Part shown: positions 51,206-60,917 of the stretch, one piece after another
How positions within the stretch are numbered: the stretch's first letter is position 1
Layout of the letters: every line of letters starts with the position of its first letter
Assembly: GCA_903879335.1 (NCBI GenBank)
Contig: CAIRLC010000010.1
Span: forward strand, 1-64,000
Direction: 5' to 3'
DNA length: 64,000 bases
DNA from: an uncultured Pseudomonadota bacterium
GTDB taxonomy: Bacteria > Pseudomonadota > Gammaproteobacteria > Steroidobacterales > Steroidobacteraceae
Made by a program: the position numbers and the translations under genes
Notes under the pieces: model-generated
Seen by the model: the letters and a program-made list of their open reading frames with translations, nothing else
What the model was told of the DNA's origin: nothing
Database searches by the model: none

Positions 51206-53230
51206 ATGGCTCGTCGCCGACCCGAAAACCCTCACTTTGAGCAGCGCCGTTTCCGACTGGCGGCTGAATACGAGCCTGCAGGTGACCAACCAAGCGCGAT
51301 CAACGCACTGTGCGAAAACATCAGTTCTGGTCTGCGCTACCAGACGCTGCTCGGTGTCACCGGCTCGGGTAAAACCTTCACGATTGCCAACGTCATTGAC
51401 CGCTTACAGCGGCCGACGATCGTGCTTGCCCATAACAAGACCTTGGCCGCGCAGCTCTACGGTGAGTTTCGCGAGTTCTTCCCGGACAACGCGGTCGAGT
51501 ACTTTGTCTCCTATTACGATTACTACCAGCCGGAGGCCTACGTTCCCTCCTCGGATACCTTCATTGAGAAGGATGCTTCGATCAATGATCACATCGAGCA
51601 GATGCGGCTTTCGGCCACCAAAGCGCTGCTCGAACGGCCAGACGTCATCATTGTGGCGACGGTGTCGTCGATTTACGGCTTGGGTGATCCGGAGTCCTAC
51701 CTGTCGATGGTTCTGCACCTCTCGCGCGGCGAACGCATGGATCAGCGCAAGATCCTGCACCGACTCACCGAGATGCAATACACCCGCAATGACATCGATT
51801 TGACTCAAGGCACCTACCGGGTTCGGGGTGATGTCATCGACGTGTTTCCCGCCGAATCCGAAAAGGAAGCGGTTCGGATTCAGCTCTTTGATGATGAGAT
51901 TGATACCTTGTCTTGGTTCGACCCACTCACCGGTGAAACCCTCCGTCGCGTGCCGCGCACGACGATTTATCCATCCAGTCATTACGTGACGCCGAAAGAG
52001 CGACTGACGTCGGTTCTGGACGATATCAAGGACGAATTACGCGCTCGACTCGTGGTGCTCCGTGAGCAGTCGAAGTTGCTCGAGGCGCAACGCCTGGAAC
52101 AACGCACCTTGTATGACCTTGAGATGATGAACGAGGTTGGCTATTGCTCAGGGATTGAAAACTACTCGCGCTATTTGTCGGGGCGCGCTCCGGGTGAGCC
52201 GCCGCCGTGCCTCTTTGATTACTTGCCCGAAGATGCACTCTTGGTCGTCGATGAAAGCCATGTCACGGTCTCGCAGTTAGGCGCCATGTACAAGGGCGAT
52301 CGGTCCCGTAAAGAGACCTTGGTGGAATACGGCTTTCGCCTGCCCTCAGCACTTGATAACCGTCCACTCAAGTTCGAAGAGTGGGAGCGCCTGGCGCCGC
52401 AGATGATTTTCGTGTCCGCAACGCCGGCCAAATATGAACTCGCACACTCACCCGATGCGATCGTTGAGCAGGTCGTGCGACCCACCGGCCTGATTGATCC
52501 GGAGGTCGAAGTGCGACCGGTGCGCACTCAGGTTGACGATGTGTTATCCGAAATTCGTGCGACGGTTGCCCAGCAGGAACGTGTGTTGGTGACCACCCTG
52601 ACCAAGCGCATGTCGGAGGATTTGACCGAGTATCTGCAGGAGCACGGCGTCAAGGTGCGCTACCTGCACTCCGATATTGAGACGGTGGAGCGCATGGAGA
52701 TCATCCGGGATCTGCGCCTTGGTAAATTCGATGTGCTGGTTGGCATCAATTTGTTGCGCGAGGGACTCGATCTGCCGGAAGTGTCGTTGGTGGCGATCCT
52801 CGACGCCGATAAAGAGGGTTTCCTGCGTTCAGAAATGTCGCTGATCCAGACGATCGGTCGCGCCGCGCGTAACGTGAACGGGCGCGCGATCCTGTATGCG
52901 GATTCGATCACAGGTTCGATGCGTCGTGCGATGGATGAGACCAGTCGACGTCGTGAGCGACAAATCGCCTACAACACCTTGCATGGCATCACGCCACGAA
53001 GCATCAAAAAAGCGGTGCAGGATGTGATGGAAGGAGCGCGCTCAGCCGAGGAGCGTGGCGGCGTTGATTTGCCGCTCGGCGTCTTGAAGCCGGCGGAGAT
53101 CCAGAAAAAGATCAAGAAACTCGAGGGCGAGATGATGAAGCTGGCGAAAAATCTCGAGTTTGAACAGGCGGCCCGGGTGCGCGATGAAATCGGTCGCTTA
53201 CGGGAGGCCGAGTTGGCCTTGCGCAGTTGA
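51206..53230 (+). CDS. uvrB: Excinuclease ABC subunit B
   Basis: 674 residues, full length. Walker [18 protein letters not shown] near residue 48, beta-hairpin [24 protein letters not shown]-type box LVVDESHVT, helicase motifs ([53 protein letters not shown]) and the C-terminal UVR domain ([20 protein letters not shown]) that binds UvrC. It verifies DNA lesions with UvrA and recruits UvrC in nucleotide excision repair. The hydrophobic hairpin needed for lesion checking is intact. AGGA precedes the ATG by ten bases. Confidence 0.98.
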   Translation: MARRRPENPHFEQRRFRLAAEYEPAGDQPSAINALCENISSGLRYQTLLGVTGSGKTFTIANVIDRLQRPTIVLAHNKTLAAQLYGEFREFFPDNAVEYFVSYYDYYQPEAYVPSSDTFIEKDASINDHIEQMRLSATKALLERPDVIIVATVSSIYGLGDPESYLSMVLHLSRGERMDQRKILHRLTEMQYTRNDIDLTQGTYRVRGDVIDVFPAESEKEAVRIQLFDDEIDTLSWFDPLTGETLRRVPRTTIYPSSHYVTPKERLTSVLDDIKDELRARLVVLREQSKLLEAQRLEQRTLYDLEMMNEVGYCSGIENYSRYLSGRAPGEPPPCLFDYLPEDALLVVDESHVTVSQLGAMYKGDRSRKETLVEYGFRLPSALDNRPLKFEEWERLAPQMIFVSATPAKYELAHSPDAIVEQVVRPTGLIDPEVEVRPVRTQVDDVLSEIRATVAQQERVLVTTLTKRMSEDLTEYLQEHGVKVRYLHSDIETVERMEIIRDLRLGKFDVLVGINLLREGLDLPEVSLVAILDADKEGFLRSEMSLIQTIGRAARNVNGRAILYADSITGSMRRAMDETSRRRERQIAYNTLHGITPRSIKKAVQDVMEGARSAEERGGVDLPLGVLKPAEIQKKIKKLEGEMMKLAKNLEFEQAARVRDEIGRLREAELALRS

Positions 53231-53437
53231 CCGGCCGGTCCTAAACCTGGGTTCTGATCCTGGCCGGCAAGGCAACAACCGCATCGGCGTCTAGGTGAGC
53301 CAGGTGGGGCGATTGTGCCGGTCATCGCTTTCGGGCTACAACGCATGCCTTTAGCGGAGCGGGTGGGTAGGTCACTTGAGCGTGCCCTGCATCCACCCGG
53401 TATGCTGTCGAGCGGACCTTATTCATCGAGGAGGAAG

Positions 53438-54544
53438 ATGTTCATGTCCTTACGCGCCCTATTGGTGATTGCGATGTCCTTGGTCGCAACCGTGACGGTG
53501 GCCGAGCCACTGAAAACCCGCAATGTGATCTTTGTGGTCAGCGACGGTCTGCGTTGGCAGGAAATCTTCAATGGCGCCGATTCGGTGCTTCTGAACGATA
53601 AGGACGCTAACTGGACTGAGAATGCCGAACTCAAAGCGCGCTACTGGGACGAGGATCTGCAGAAGCGACGCGCCAAGCTCATGCCCTTTTTGTGGGGCAC
53701 GATGGCGAAAGAGGGGCAGGTGTTTGGTAACCGCACCAAGGGCAGCCTCGCGACCGTCACCAATGACCAGTGGTTCTCATTCCCGGGTTACAACGAAATG
53801 TCCTCCGGTGTGGCGGACCCGAAGATCCGCTCCAATCAATACGGCGTGAATCCCAACGTGACCGTTTATGAATGGCTCAACAACTTGCCAGAACTCAAAG
53901 GCAAGGTGCAGATCTTTGGAACCTGGGACACCTTCCATCAGATTTTCAATGAAGAGCGCAGTCATCTGACGATTCGGGCGGGCCGTAATCTGGTGGATGC
54001 CAAGGACAAGAGCCCACGGGGCGAGTTGTTGCGCGAGCTGTACGAGACTCAGGTGGCGATGGAAGATCCGGATCCGACCGATGCGATGCTGCACATCGTT
54101 GTGCGTGATCATCTGACGAAGACGCATCCGCGCGTGCTCTTCATCGGCTACGGCGACACCGACAATTACGCCCATATGAAGCGCTATGACGGCCTGCTAG
54201 ATGCGGCACACCACGTCGACGCATTCATTGGCGAACTATGGCGTCAGCTGCAGTCGATGCCGGAATACAAAGGTACAACCACGTTAATTTTCACGGCTGA
54301 TCACGGCCGCGGTCGTGGGCGTCATGACTGGATTGATCACGGCGTCAAGCAGCCGGGATCCGATGAAATTTGGGTCGGTGTCTTGGGCCCGGATACACCG
54401 GCACTGGGTGAGCGTGAAAATGTCGCTCCAATCACCCAAGCGCAGTTAGCGGCCACCGTCGCGGCCTTCGTCGGTCAAGACTTCCGCGCCTTCAAGCCCG
54501 AAGCTGCACCGTCCTTGTTCGAGGCGCTCAGCGGTCACCACTGA
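53438..54544 (+). CDS. Exported alkaline-phosphatase superfamily (type I phosphodiesterase-like) protein
   Basis: 368 residues from the ATG after GAGGAGG (ATG 53444 also possible). Signal peptide (SLRALLVIAMSLVATVTVAE). Superfamily metal-site pattern: VVSDGLRWQEIF at the start of the domain, YGDTDNYAHMKRYDG in the middle and FTADHGRGRGRHDWIDHG near the end, supplying Asp and His ligands. The nucleophile position is probably in the NRTKGSLATVTN stretch (Thr or Ser). It should be a periplasmic phosphatase, phosphodiesterase or sulfatase-like enzyme; substrate unknown. It follows uvrB by 207 bp with its own ribosome-binding site and is followed by a hairpin (54562-54591). Confidence 0.85.
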   Translation: MFMSLRALLVIAMSLVATVTVAEPLKTRNVIFVVSDGLRWQEIFNGADSVLLNDKDANWTENAELKARYWDEDLQKRRAKLMPFLWGTMAKEGQVFGNRTKGSLATVTNDQWFSFPGYNEMSSGVADPKIRSNQYGVNPNVTVYEWLNNLPELKGKVQIFGTWDTFHQIFNEERSHLTIRAGRNLVDAKDKSPRGELLRELYETQVAMEDPDPTDAMLHIVVRDHLTKTHPRVLFIGYGDTDNYAHMKRYDGLLDAAHHVDAFIGELWRQLQSMPEYKGTTTLIFTADHGRGRGRHDWIDHGVKQPGSDEIWVGVLGPDTPALGERENVAPITQAQLAATVAAFVGQDFRAFKPEAAPSLFEALSGHH

Positions 54545-54877
54545 GCGAAGGGTCGATGGATTGCGCCGCCGGAACAAGGTCCGGCGGCGCAGGCCGTAAG
54601 CCGGGCAATCCGGTGATCCGGCGCACTCCCCGAGCTCACCTGCAGCTCGGATCTTTAAGGCGCGCTGAGCTTGGCCCTGGCGAGCAGCCAGATGAGTTCA
54701 ACGGCCCCGTAATTTGTGATCGCCGTCGCAACTTCGGCGAGGGCCAAAAACCTGCCCCTTAAACGTGAACTGCGTCGCGTCGCTGCACGCCGACAGATTG
54801 CAATCTTGATCATAACGATAGAAATGACATTCTCTGGCTGTTCAGCGAATGCGACTACCGAATGATCGAGGTGAGCG
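54545..54877. other. Gene-free region with two hairpins
   Basis: 333 bp without a supported gene. A 12-bp hairpin TGCGCCGCCGGA/TCCGGCGGCGCA (54562-54591) lies directly after the phosphatase-like gene and a second dyad CCGAGCT/AGCTCGG (54630-54650) is followed by ATCTTT. The right part probably holds the promoter of the next gene. Confidence 0.6.
54562..54591 (+). terminator. Hairpin after the phosphatase-like gene
   Basis: Perfect 12-bp stem with a 6-base loop ACAAGG, 17 bp after the stop codon. No T-run follows directly. Confidence 0.55.
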
Positions 54878-55534
54878 ATGGGCGTACTCAGTTTTCTCGG
54901 CGCGGCGCGTCGCAAGACGGAAGCTCCGCAGAAGCAGGCTGATGTCGGCTATACACCCAAAGCCACGGTTGATACGGCGCTAGAGCGCATTGAAGCGCGC
55001 TTCGGTGCCCAAGTTGCGAGCGCTGGCGCACAGATTCGTGAAGCGTTTACCTGGCACCGTACTGGACGAAAGGCCGATGCCTTTGCTGCCTTTCAGAATT
55101 TGCTGAGTGACCCCAACATCGTCACCGACGTGAAGGCTCGTGTCGCCCTTGAGGGTGAGATCCACGGCCGTCTGCGCATGTGCTACGAGCGTGAAGGCTG
55201 CTTCAGTTCTGCATTGGTTGAGGCCGGAATGACCTATGCCTCCCGCGTCAAGGCGCTCGCGATCGAAAATCGGGAGGAGGCGCTCGCTCAGATGCGCAAC
55301 CCCGATTTCTTTGACCGGTACTTCAAACCCCTACTGGAACGGGCGCGTCTCACGCACGCCAGCATCAAGTTCCGCTCTATCGTCGAAGCTCAGTTTAAAT
55401 CGTTACCGATGGTGGACATGCAGGCGCTGCACGCGGCGCTGGAAGACTTCCGCTTGCATCCGCCACAGCCGCCTAAGCGCGTGGTTGAACGCGTGGCGGG
55501 GCGTTTGCACATCAGCGAAATCCACGGCGATTAA
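54878..55534 (+). CDS. Unknown cytoplasmic protein, helical
   Basis: 218 residues with GAGGTGAG before the ATG. No signal peptide or membrane segment. Mostly helical; the part VASAGAQIREAFTWHRTGRK, then ADAFAAFQNLLSDPNIVT resembles a TPR-like helical pair. The N-terminal 25 residues are basic and polar (LGAARRKTEAPQKQ). I do not recognise the family. It stands alone; the upstream region has no coding neighbour on the same strand within 330 bp. Confidence 0.65.
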   Translation: MGVLSFLGAARRKTEAPQKQADVGYTPKATVDTALERIEARFGAQVASAGAQIREAFTWHRTGRKADAFAAFQNLLSDPNIVTDVKARVALEGEIHGRLRMCYEREGCFSSALVEAGMTYASRVKALAIENREEALAQMRNPDFFDRYFKPLLERARLTHASIKFRSIVEAQFKSLPMVDMQALHAALEDFRLHPPQPPKRVVERVAGRLHISEIHGD

Positions 55535-55858
55535 AGCCGCTGGCTCACCAACCCCGCGTGGTCGTAGCTTCGCGGGCAGCCGGATCCCGACGAAAAGCGT
55601 AGGCGTCCAACCAGTCTCCAGTGCGTCATGCACTTTCGATCCCAATCCCTGCGATCTAGCAATAGCTGCTTTGGTCAACCGGTGGCCTCAGCAATCTCCT
55701 CGGCGCTGAGATCAGGCACCGCCGGGTCAGGCTACTGATCGCCTCACCCAAGGCCACCTTGACACCCCAGTTCACCGCGGGTGGGGTCGAACGGGGTGTT
55801 AACGGCGGACGCGGTTTGGTTCCGTGTTCCGCCGCCAACAACCCCCCGGTCATCCGTT
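55535..55858 (-). pseudogene. Gene-free region with possible decayed coding remnant
   Basis: 324 bp between convergent genes. On the minus strand three short stretches in different frames read protein-like in order: VALGEAISSLTRR, DLSAEEIAEATG and LTKAAIARSQGLGSKVHDAL, the middle ones resembling a helix-turn-helix. They could be a small gene broken by two frameshifts. Nothing else is visible here. Weak evidence. Confidence 0.2.
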
Positions 55859-57106
55859 TTAACGCGCTGCGCCGTGTCGAAGTTTGTCGAGATAACGGTC
55901 ACGCAACGCCGTCTGGCGCGTGGCCAAACTACGCGACTCACCGTTCAGCCACGCTGCCTCCACCAAGGAGGTCACTTCCAGTGGATCCGCTGTCCAAACG
56001 ACAAGGTTTGCCTTCTCGCCGACGGCGATTCCGCCGAAGGCGGGGCCAGCGGCAAAGATCGACGCCGGTACGGTCGTGATGGCCGCAAAGGCTTTATTCC
56101 AACTCATCCCGTGAGCCACCGCGTTGCCAGCGCCCTGGCGCAGTTTTCGGGCCTCATGGGGTGAGTCGCTGCGCAGGCTGAACGCGACCGTGACGCCCGC
56201 GCGCTCGAGGCGGGCGCCATTTTCGAGGGTCGTTGCTAAGCGATCAAAGTCCGCTGGCAGCGCTTCTAAGGGGTCGATGATAACCGGTACCTTGGCGGCA
56301 GCCAGTTCTCGCGCCACACGCCAAGCCTCAGCCCCACCGCCGATGATCGCGCGAATTTTCTGTGCCGCGGCAAAGCGCAAGACCGCACGGATATCCGAAG
56401 CACGATCCACGTTAAATAAGACGGGTAGTTTTCCGGCGAGCACTTGGTTGAGGGTGGCACGGCCCGCATCGGTCAAACGACGCGGTTCACCCGGGCGCGG
56501 TGGATGGCGGGCTTCCTCAAAGGCATCGGTTAGGACGAGGAAGGCGGCAGCGCGGTTCTCACCGGCGAGTGCAGCACCGCCATGGCCTAGTTCTACCACC
56601 AAGGCGGTAGGCGCCTGCGGCGTCGCGCCGTCTAAGGTCACGATGTCGGCGACGCCGGCGATCACATTGCCGCCGTCGATATGGCCGTCTGGGTGCGACG
56701 CGAGCAGTGCGAAACCCACGCCTTCGACACGCGCGATTTCGACCGGCTCTGAATCCGGGTTGAAGGCGAGTGCTGGATCGAATTCGGGGCGCACACTGCC
56801 TAAATTCAGGCTGCCGTCGTTGGTGTCATGCTCGCCACTGATTTCGATCACGCCCAATGCACCGACGCCGCCAAAGAGTGCCGGCGTGATCCAATGCCCC
56901 TGCAGATCGACCACATGAGCGCCGGCCGGGATTTGCACCGTGTTGCCGATGGCGCGCACGCGCCCGTCGGTAATCACAACGCTCGCATCCGTCTGGCTGA
57001 GGCCGTTCGCGGTCACGACATGGGCATGCTGATACACCGTGGTGTCAGCCTGTGTCCCGACGGGCAGGCTCAGTGCGGTGACGAGGAGTGTCAGGGCGTG
57101 CTTCAT
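55859..57106 (-). CDS. Exported amidohydrolase-family protein lacking metal ligands
   Basis: 415 residues with a signal peptide (MKHALTLLVTALSLPVGTQA). The composite beta-domain and TIM-barrel of PF01979 amidohydrolases are recognisable (HVVTANGLSQTDASVVITDG; LQGHWITPALFGGVGALGVI; GIAVGEKANLVVWTADPLEV), but the usual PGxIDxHxH metal motif is replaced by TPALFGGVGALG. It is probably a non-catalytic or differently acting paralogue. It overlaps the intact amidohydrolase gene upstream by four bases (ATGA), so the two are made together and may form a heteromer. Confidence 0.85.
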   Translation of the reverse strand: MKHALTLLVTALSLPVGTQADTTVYQHAHVVTANGLSQTDASVVITDGRVRAIGNTVQIPAGAHVVDLQGHWITPALFGGVGALGVIEISGEHDTNDGSLNLGSVRPEFDPALAFNPDSEPVEIARVEGVGFALLASHPDGHIDGGNVIAGVADIVTLDGATPQAPTALVVELGHGGAALAGENRAAAFLVLTDAFEEARHPPRPGEPRRLTDAGRATLNQVLAGKLPVLFNVDRASDIRAVLRFAAAQKIRAIIGGGAEAWRVARELAAAKVPVIIDPLEALPADFDRLATTLENGARLERAGVTVAFSLRSDSPHEARKLRQGAGNAVAHGMSWNKAFAAITTVPASIFAAGPAFGGIAVGEKANLVVWTADPLEVTSLVEAAWLNGESRSLATRQTALRDRYLDKLRHGAAR

Positions 57107-58506
57107 GGGGCTTCTCCACGCAAGGCCGGTTGTCCCAGCAAGAAGTCAGATCTCGGAGTGGTGTGCGGATGCGCGCGATCAAATTGCAGTGCGCCATCGA
57201 TATACACCTGTTCCGTCAACGCATAGCTGCTGAATGGGTCGCGATTCCAGACCACGACGTCGGCCATTTTGCCGAGCTCAAGCGATCCGGTGCGATCAGC
57301 AATGCCGAGCGCTTTGGCCGGGTTCAGGGTGATCCACCCCACAGCCCGCTCGGCTGGAATATCCAGCCCCATGGCTCGTCCTCGCGCCAACGCTTTAGCC
57401 GCTTCTTGGTTTAAGCGCTGAATGCCTTCCTCAGAATCGGAGTGGACGATGGCGCAACCATTTGGGGCTGCATCCACGAGGGCAATGTTTTCCTGAATGC
57501 CATCGAAGGACTCCATCTTGAAGCCCCACCAGTCGGCCCACATCGCGGCACAGATACCGTTCTCGGCCAGACGATTCGCGATCTTGTAGGCCTCCGTCGC
57601 GTGGTGGAACGCTGAGATGTGAAAGCCGAATTCCTTCGACATATCGATCATCGTCGCCATCTCATCGGCGCGATAGCAGTGAATTTGGACCCGAATATCT
57701 CCCTTCAGGGCGCCAGCTAAGGTCTCAAGACGCAGATCCCGCTTCGGCGGCTTCGCATCCTGAGCCTCTTTGCCACCGGCGCGGATCTTGGCTTCGTAAT
57801 CGGCCTGATCCCGTAAGTAATCTTTGGCTTCGATCCACTGCGCACGATAACCGGCGACATTGCCCATGCGGGTCGAAGGGGCTTGGTTGTGGCCGCCATA
57901 GACGCGCTTGGGGTTCTCGCCGCAAGCCATCTTCAACCCATGCGGTGCGCCGGGGAACTTCATCGCTTGGTAAGTGACTGCCGGCACGTTTTTGACCACC
58001 ACGCCACGTCCGCCGATCAGGTTGGCGGAACCAGGCAAAATCTCAAGCGAGGTCACGCCGCCTTCCACGGCACGTTCAAAGCCCGGATCGTTCGGCCAGA
58101 TGGAATGCTCGGCCCAGACGTTGGCGGTGACCGGCGCGGTCGCCTCATTGCCATCCGACAGCGACGAGACCGCAGGGCTTGGGTACACACCCAGGTGCGA
58201 ATGAATATCGATGATGCCCGGTGTGACCGTACGGCCGCGCGCATCCACCAGTGTCGCGCCCTCGGGAGCCGCGAGGTGGGGCCCGATGGCGGCAATAACA
58301 CCATCTTTGAGCAGGATATCGGTGTCTTCCAGACGCTCACCGGTGCCGGTCAACACGGTGGCCCCATGGATGAGGACCGGTGCCGCGGTGGCGGCGGCGT
58401 AGGTGGACGGATAAGGGTCTGACGGCGCGGCGTGCGCCAGTAGGGACACGAATGAGGCCGCGACCAAAACGGTCAGTCGGCTGCCAAGTACACGATTCGC
58501 AGTCAT
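57103..58506 (-). CDS. Exported metal-dependent amidohydrolase
   Basis: 467 residues from the Met that begins a signal peptide (LGSRLTVLVAASFVSLLAHA). Metal site present: TPGIIDIHSHLG (HxH), VQIHCYRADE and SAFHHATEAYK (His ligands), and AIVHSDSEEG (Asp). The substrate is likely an amide, lactam or cyclic peptide in the periplasm, as for many exported imidazolonepropionase/dipeptidase-like members. GGAG lies 9-10 bases upstream. It leads the two-gene unit with the ligand-less paralogue. Confidence 0.9.
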   Translation of the reverse strand: MTANRVLGSRLTVLVAASFVSLLAHAAPSDPYPSTYAAATAAPVLIHGATVLTGTGERLEDTDILLKDGVIAAIGPHLAAPEGATLVDARGRTVTPGIIDIHSHLGVYPSPAVSSLSDGNEATAPVTANVWAEHSIWPNDPGFERAVEGGVTSLEILPGSANLIGGRGVVVKNVPAVTYQAMKFPGAPHGLKMACGENPKRVYGGHNQAPSTRMGNVAGYRAQWIEAKDYLRDQADYEAKIRAGGKEAQDAKPPKRDLRLETLAGALKGDIRVQIHCYRADEMATMIDMSKEFGFHISAFHHATEAYKIANRLAENGICAAMWADWWGFKMESFDGIQENIALVDAAPNGCAIVHSDSEEGIQRLNQEAAKALARGRAMGLDIPAERAVGWITLNPAKALGIADRTGSLELGKMADVVVWNRDPFSSYALTEQVYIDGALQFDRAHPHTTPRSDFLLGQPALRGEAP

Positions 58507-58582
58507 GCGCAACGACTCCAAGGGCGACGGCCCCGAAGACGAGGAGTGTAACGCCGCCGAAGCGGCGTTGCAGGGTGCTGAG

Positions 58583-60910
58583 TTAAGGTTCGCGAGCGAG
58601 CGTGCGCGGCCCAACGTCCAGCGTGACGCCATCACTGAAGTGCACCGTCCGGGCCTCCGAGCCCGCGTTGTACGCCAGATGCGTGCGACGTCCGTTCTTC
58701 GTGAATACGCCATAGAGCGGCGTATCGGCCGTGACGCTGAAATCCGGGCGACCCATTTCGGTCAAACTTTGTATCCAGTAGAGCGTCTGCGTCCGAGTAT
58801 TGCCGACCTCGACGCCGCCATGGCGGTCCCAGGCCTTCATGGCCGCGGCAGGATCAAGGAGGGCCTGATATTCGACCAGGACGTCTTGCCAAATATCCGG
58901 TGGTGTCCCATCGGTAATGCCGCGGGTCTGGTAGGCCTTCACCTCCACGGGTAGGGCTGCAAAGGCGCGTTCAATCGCGCTTGGATCACGGGCGAGATAG
59001 GTCGATGCCGTCGTGATCGGCAAGAGATTGATGCCCATGATCTGCCGGGGCTCTTCGGTCCACCACGTGTTGTAGCCGTACATACCCCCGAATACCATGC
59101 TGGCAAAGGGGCTGCCCAGTTCGGGTGCGAGGACATTTCGCGGCAGGTCAAACCAGTACTGTTGGACGGACGCGACCTCCGACGTGTACAGGTAGATCCC
59201 AAGGTCGCGCAGGGCGCGGTCATGGGTCGCTTCGCCGAGCAAGATGAGGCCTGCCCATGCGTTGATGGCTTCGGAGGAACTCTCCTGGTTGTTGCCGAAA
59301 TCGCCGAGTTGAATACCCGACGCCCACGAGTGGCCCTCGTAAGGATCGAAATTACGCAGGAAAGGATAGTCAGCACGGCCGCGTTCGGTGGTGACGATGT
59401 CTTTCAACATCTCGTGCACCATTCCGCCCCAACGATCATCCGCCAACCACGACGGGTCACGCAGACCAATGGCGGCAGCGGCTTGCAGCCAGTAGCCGTA
59501 ATGGAAGTGGTGGTCGTTGATCTGCGTGATGCTGCCGTACTCTTGCGGCAGGCCGAAGAGCGATCCAAAGGTTGGGTCGTAGGTGAAGTGTTGCGCGTGG
59601 CGACCGTCAAACCAATTTTCCAGGCGACTCTTCAGCGCCGAGAGCAGCTCATCGCGTTGTGCGAGCCGGCCTTGCGCCTCGGCGATGCCGGCCAGTTGTG
59701 AGATCGCACCCAGACCTTTGCCGATCCAGTAGGTGCCATGACCTTGTTTCATGAACACTTGGTCGGACTTCGCCACGTCACCGCCCAGTAGACCTTCCAC
59801 CTGGGCGCGGACACCCGGGTCTGTGACGGCGCCCCAGCGCGGGAGGAGGCCGTTGAATGTGCGCTTTAAGGTGAAGGTGTTGGCCGCGATGATGCGAATC
59901 GGGCCGCGTACCGATTCAAAGGTTGGGCTCAAAGCCGGAGCGGCATCAGTGGCGCTCCATTGGTGCGGGAAAAGGCCCATGAGGGTGGTCGTCTCGCTGC
60001 CCTGCAGCGGACGCGTCTGCACCCGAAATGTATTCGTGACCGCTGCCGTCGCCTCATCGTAATGCCAGTCGACACGCGTTTCGGTGGGCAGTGCATAGGC
60101 GTGCTGAGCGAACAGCGCGATCGTTTCCGGCCGCGCATCTGGCAAGCCGGCGACGATCGCATAGCGCCCAGCATCGCTCAGGTGCAACACGACATCGGTG
60201 GGTGACTGGCGCTCGAATCGGCCGCTGGATGGGGCGTATACCCCATACCAGTGCCCATTAATCTGCACGGTGAGCGACTGACCGTCCGCCGACAGGTTCG
60301 GTTCGGTCGCGCTGGCGAAGTGAAAACGCAGGTCGCCCTCAGGTACCGCGTAGTAGCTGTACGGGCTGCCGTGCAGAACGGTGGCATCCAAGCCGCGCCC
60401 AGCCTCATCGGCAAGGCGCACGGTCACGAGCCAATCGTCATGCCGCGCGAGCGCGCTATGGGTGGGATGGATGCTCGTGGATGAGACTGAGATCGCGCTG
60501 GTGTGCGGGTAGCGTATGAAGCGCTTGCGGCCATCATCCTCAATGGCCACGACCTTCGTCGGCAAGCCAAGCTCAAAGCCGGATTCCGTTGGTCGATAGG
60601 TCAGCGGTTGGGCGTAGAGCGGCAGCGCCCAACGGTGGAATACCGTCGTCGAGTACCACTGATTGGTGGGCACGGCTTGGCCGGCAGCCTCGCCAACACG
60701 AAAGATCGGCGGCGGCGGCGGCGCTTCGAAGCCCAATTCGCTGGCCAAGGGTCGCGTGACGAATGCGCCGGCACCGCGTTTTTCCAAGCCGTCTGCGCTA
60801 GCCGAGTGGGCAAAGCTCGCGACGACACTGCTCAGTAAGGCGGCAAAGATCGTTGCGGGACGAACCCCCGCCGAACGAGAACCAAGGTTCGAGGGGCGGG
60901 GGCTAGGCAT
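58583..60910 (-). CDS. Glycoside hydrolase family 81 endo-beta-1,3-glucanase
   Basis: 775 residues from the Met with GAGG upstream. Signal sequence (GVRPATIFAALLSSVVASFA). The N-terminal beta-sandwich (PTNQWYSTTVFHRWALPLYA) and the (alpha/alpha) catalytic domain show GH81 signatures: INDHHFHYGYWLQAAAAIGL, EGHSWASGIQLGDFGNNQES and SSEAINAWAGL, where the Asp and Glu residues are catalytic. It cuts internal beta-1,3 bonds of laminarin, curdlan or callose outside the cell or in the periplasm. It is the last gene of a three-gene unit with a porin-like protein (7 bp upstream) and a GH17 lipoprotein. Confidence 0.93.
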   Translation of the reverse strand: MPSPRPSNLGSRSAGVRPATIFAALLSSVVASFAHSASADGLEKRGAGAFVTRPLASELGFEAPPPPPIFRVGEAAGQAVPTNQWYSTTVFHRWALPLYAQPLTYRPTESGFELGLPTKVVAIEDDGRKRFIRYPHTSAISVSSTSIHPTHSALARHDDWLVTVRLADEAGRGLDATVLHGSPYSYYAVPEGDLRFHFASATEPNLSADGQSLTVQINGHWYGVYAPSSGRFERQSPTDVVLHLSDAGRYAIVAGLPDARPETIALFAQHAYALPTETRVDWHYDEATAAVTNTFRVQTRPLQGSETTTLMGLFPHQWSATDAAPALSPTFESVRGPIRIIAANTFTLKRTFNGLLPRWGAVTDPGVRAQVEGLLGGDVAKSDQVFMKQGHGTYWIGKGLGAISQLAGIAEAQGRLAQRDELLSALKSRLENWFDGRHAQHFTYDPTFGSLFGLPQEYGSITQINDHHFHYGYWLQAAAAIGLRDPSWLADDRWGGMVHEMLKDIVTTERGRADYPFLRNFDPYEGHSWASGIQLGDFGNNQESSSEAINAWAGLILLGEATHDRALRDLGIYLYTSEVASVQQYWFDLPRNVLAPELGSPFASMVFGGMYGYNTWWTEEPRQIMGINLLPITTASTYLARDPSAIERAFAALPVEVKAYQTRGITDGTPPDIWQDVLVEYQALLDPAAAMKAWDRHGGVEVGNTRTQTLYWIQSLTEMGRPDFSVTADTPLYGVFTKNGRRTHLAYNAGSEARTVHFSDGVTLDVGPRTLAREP

Positions 60911-60917
60911 CGGGACC

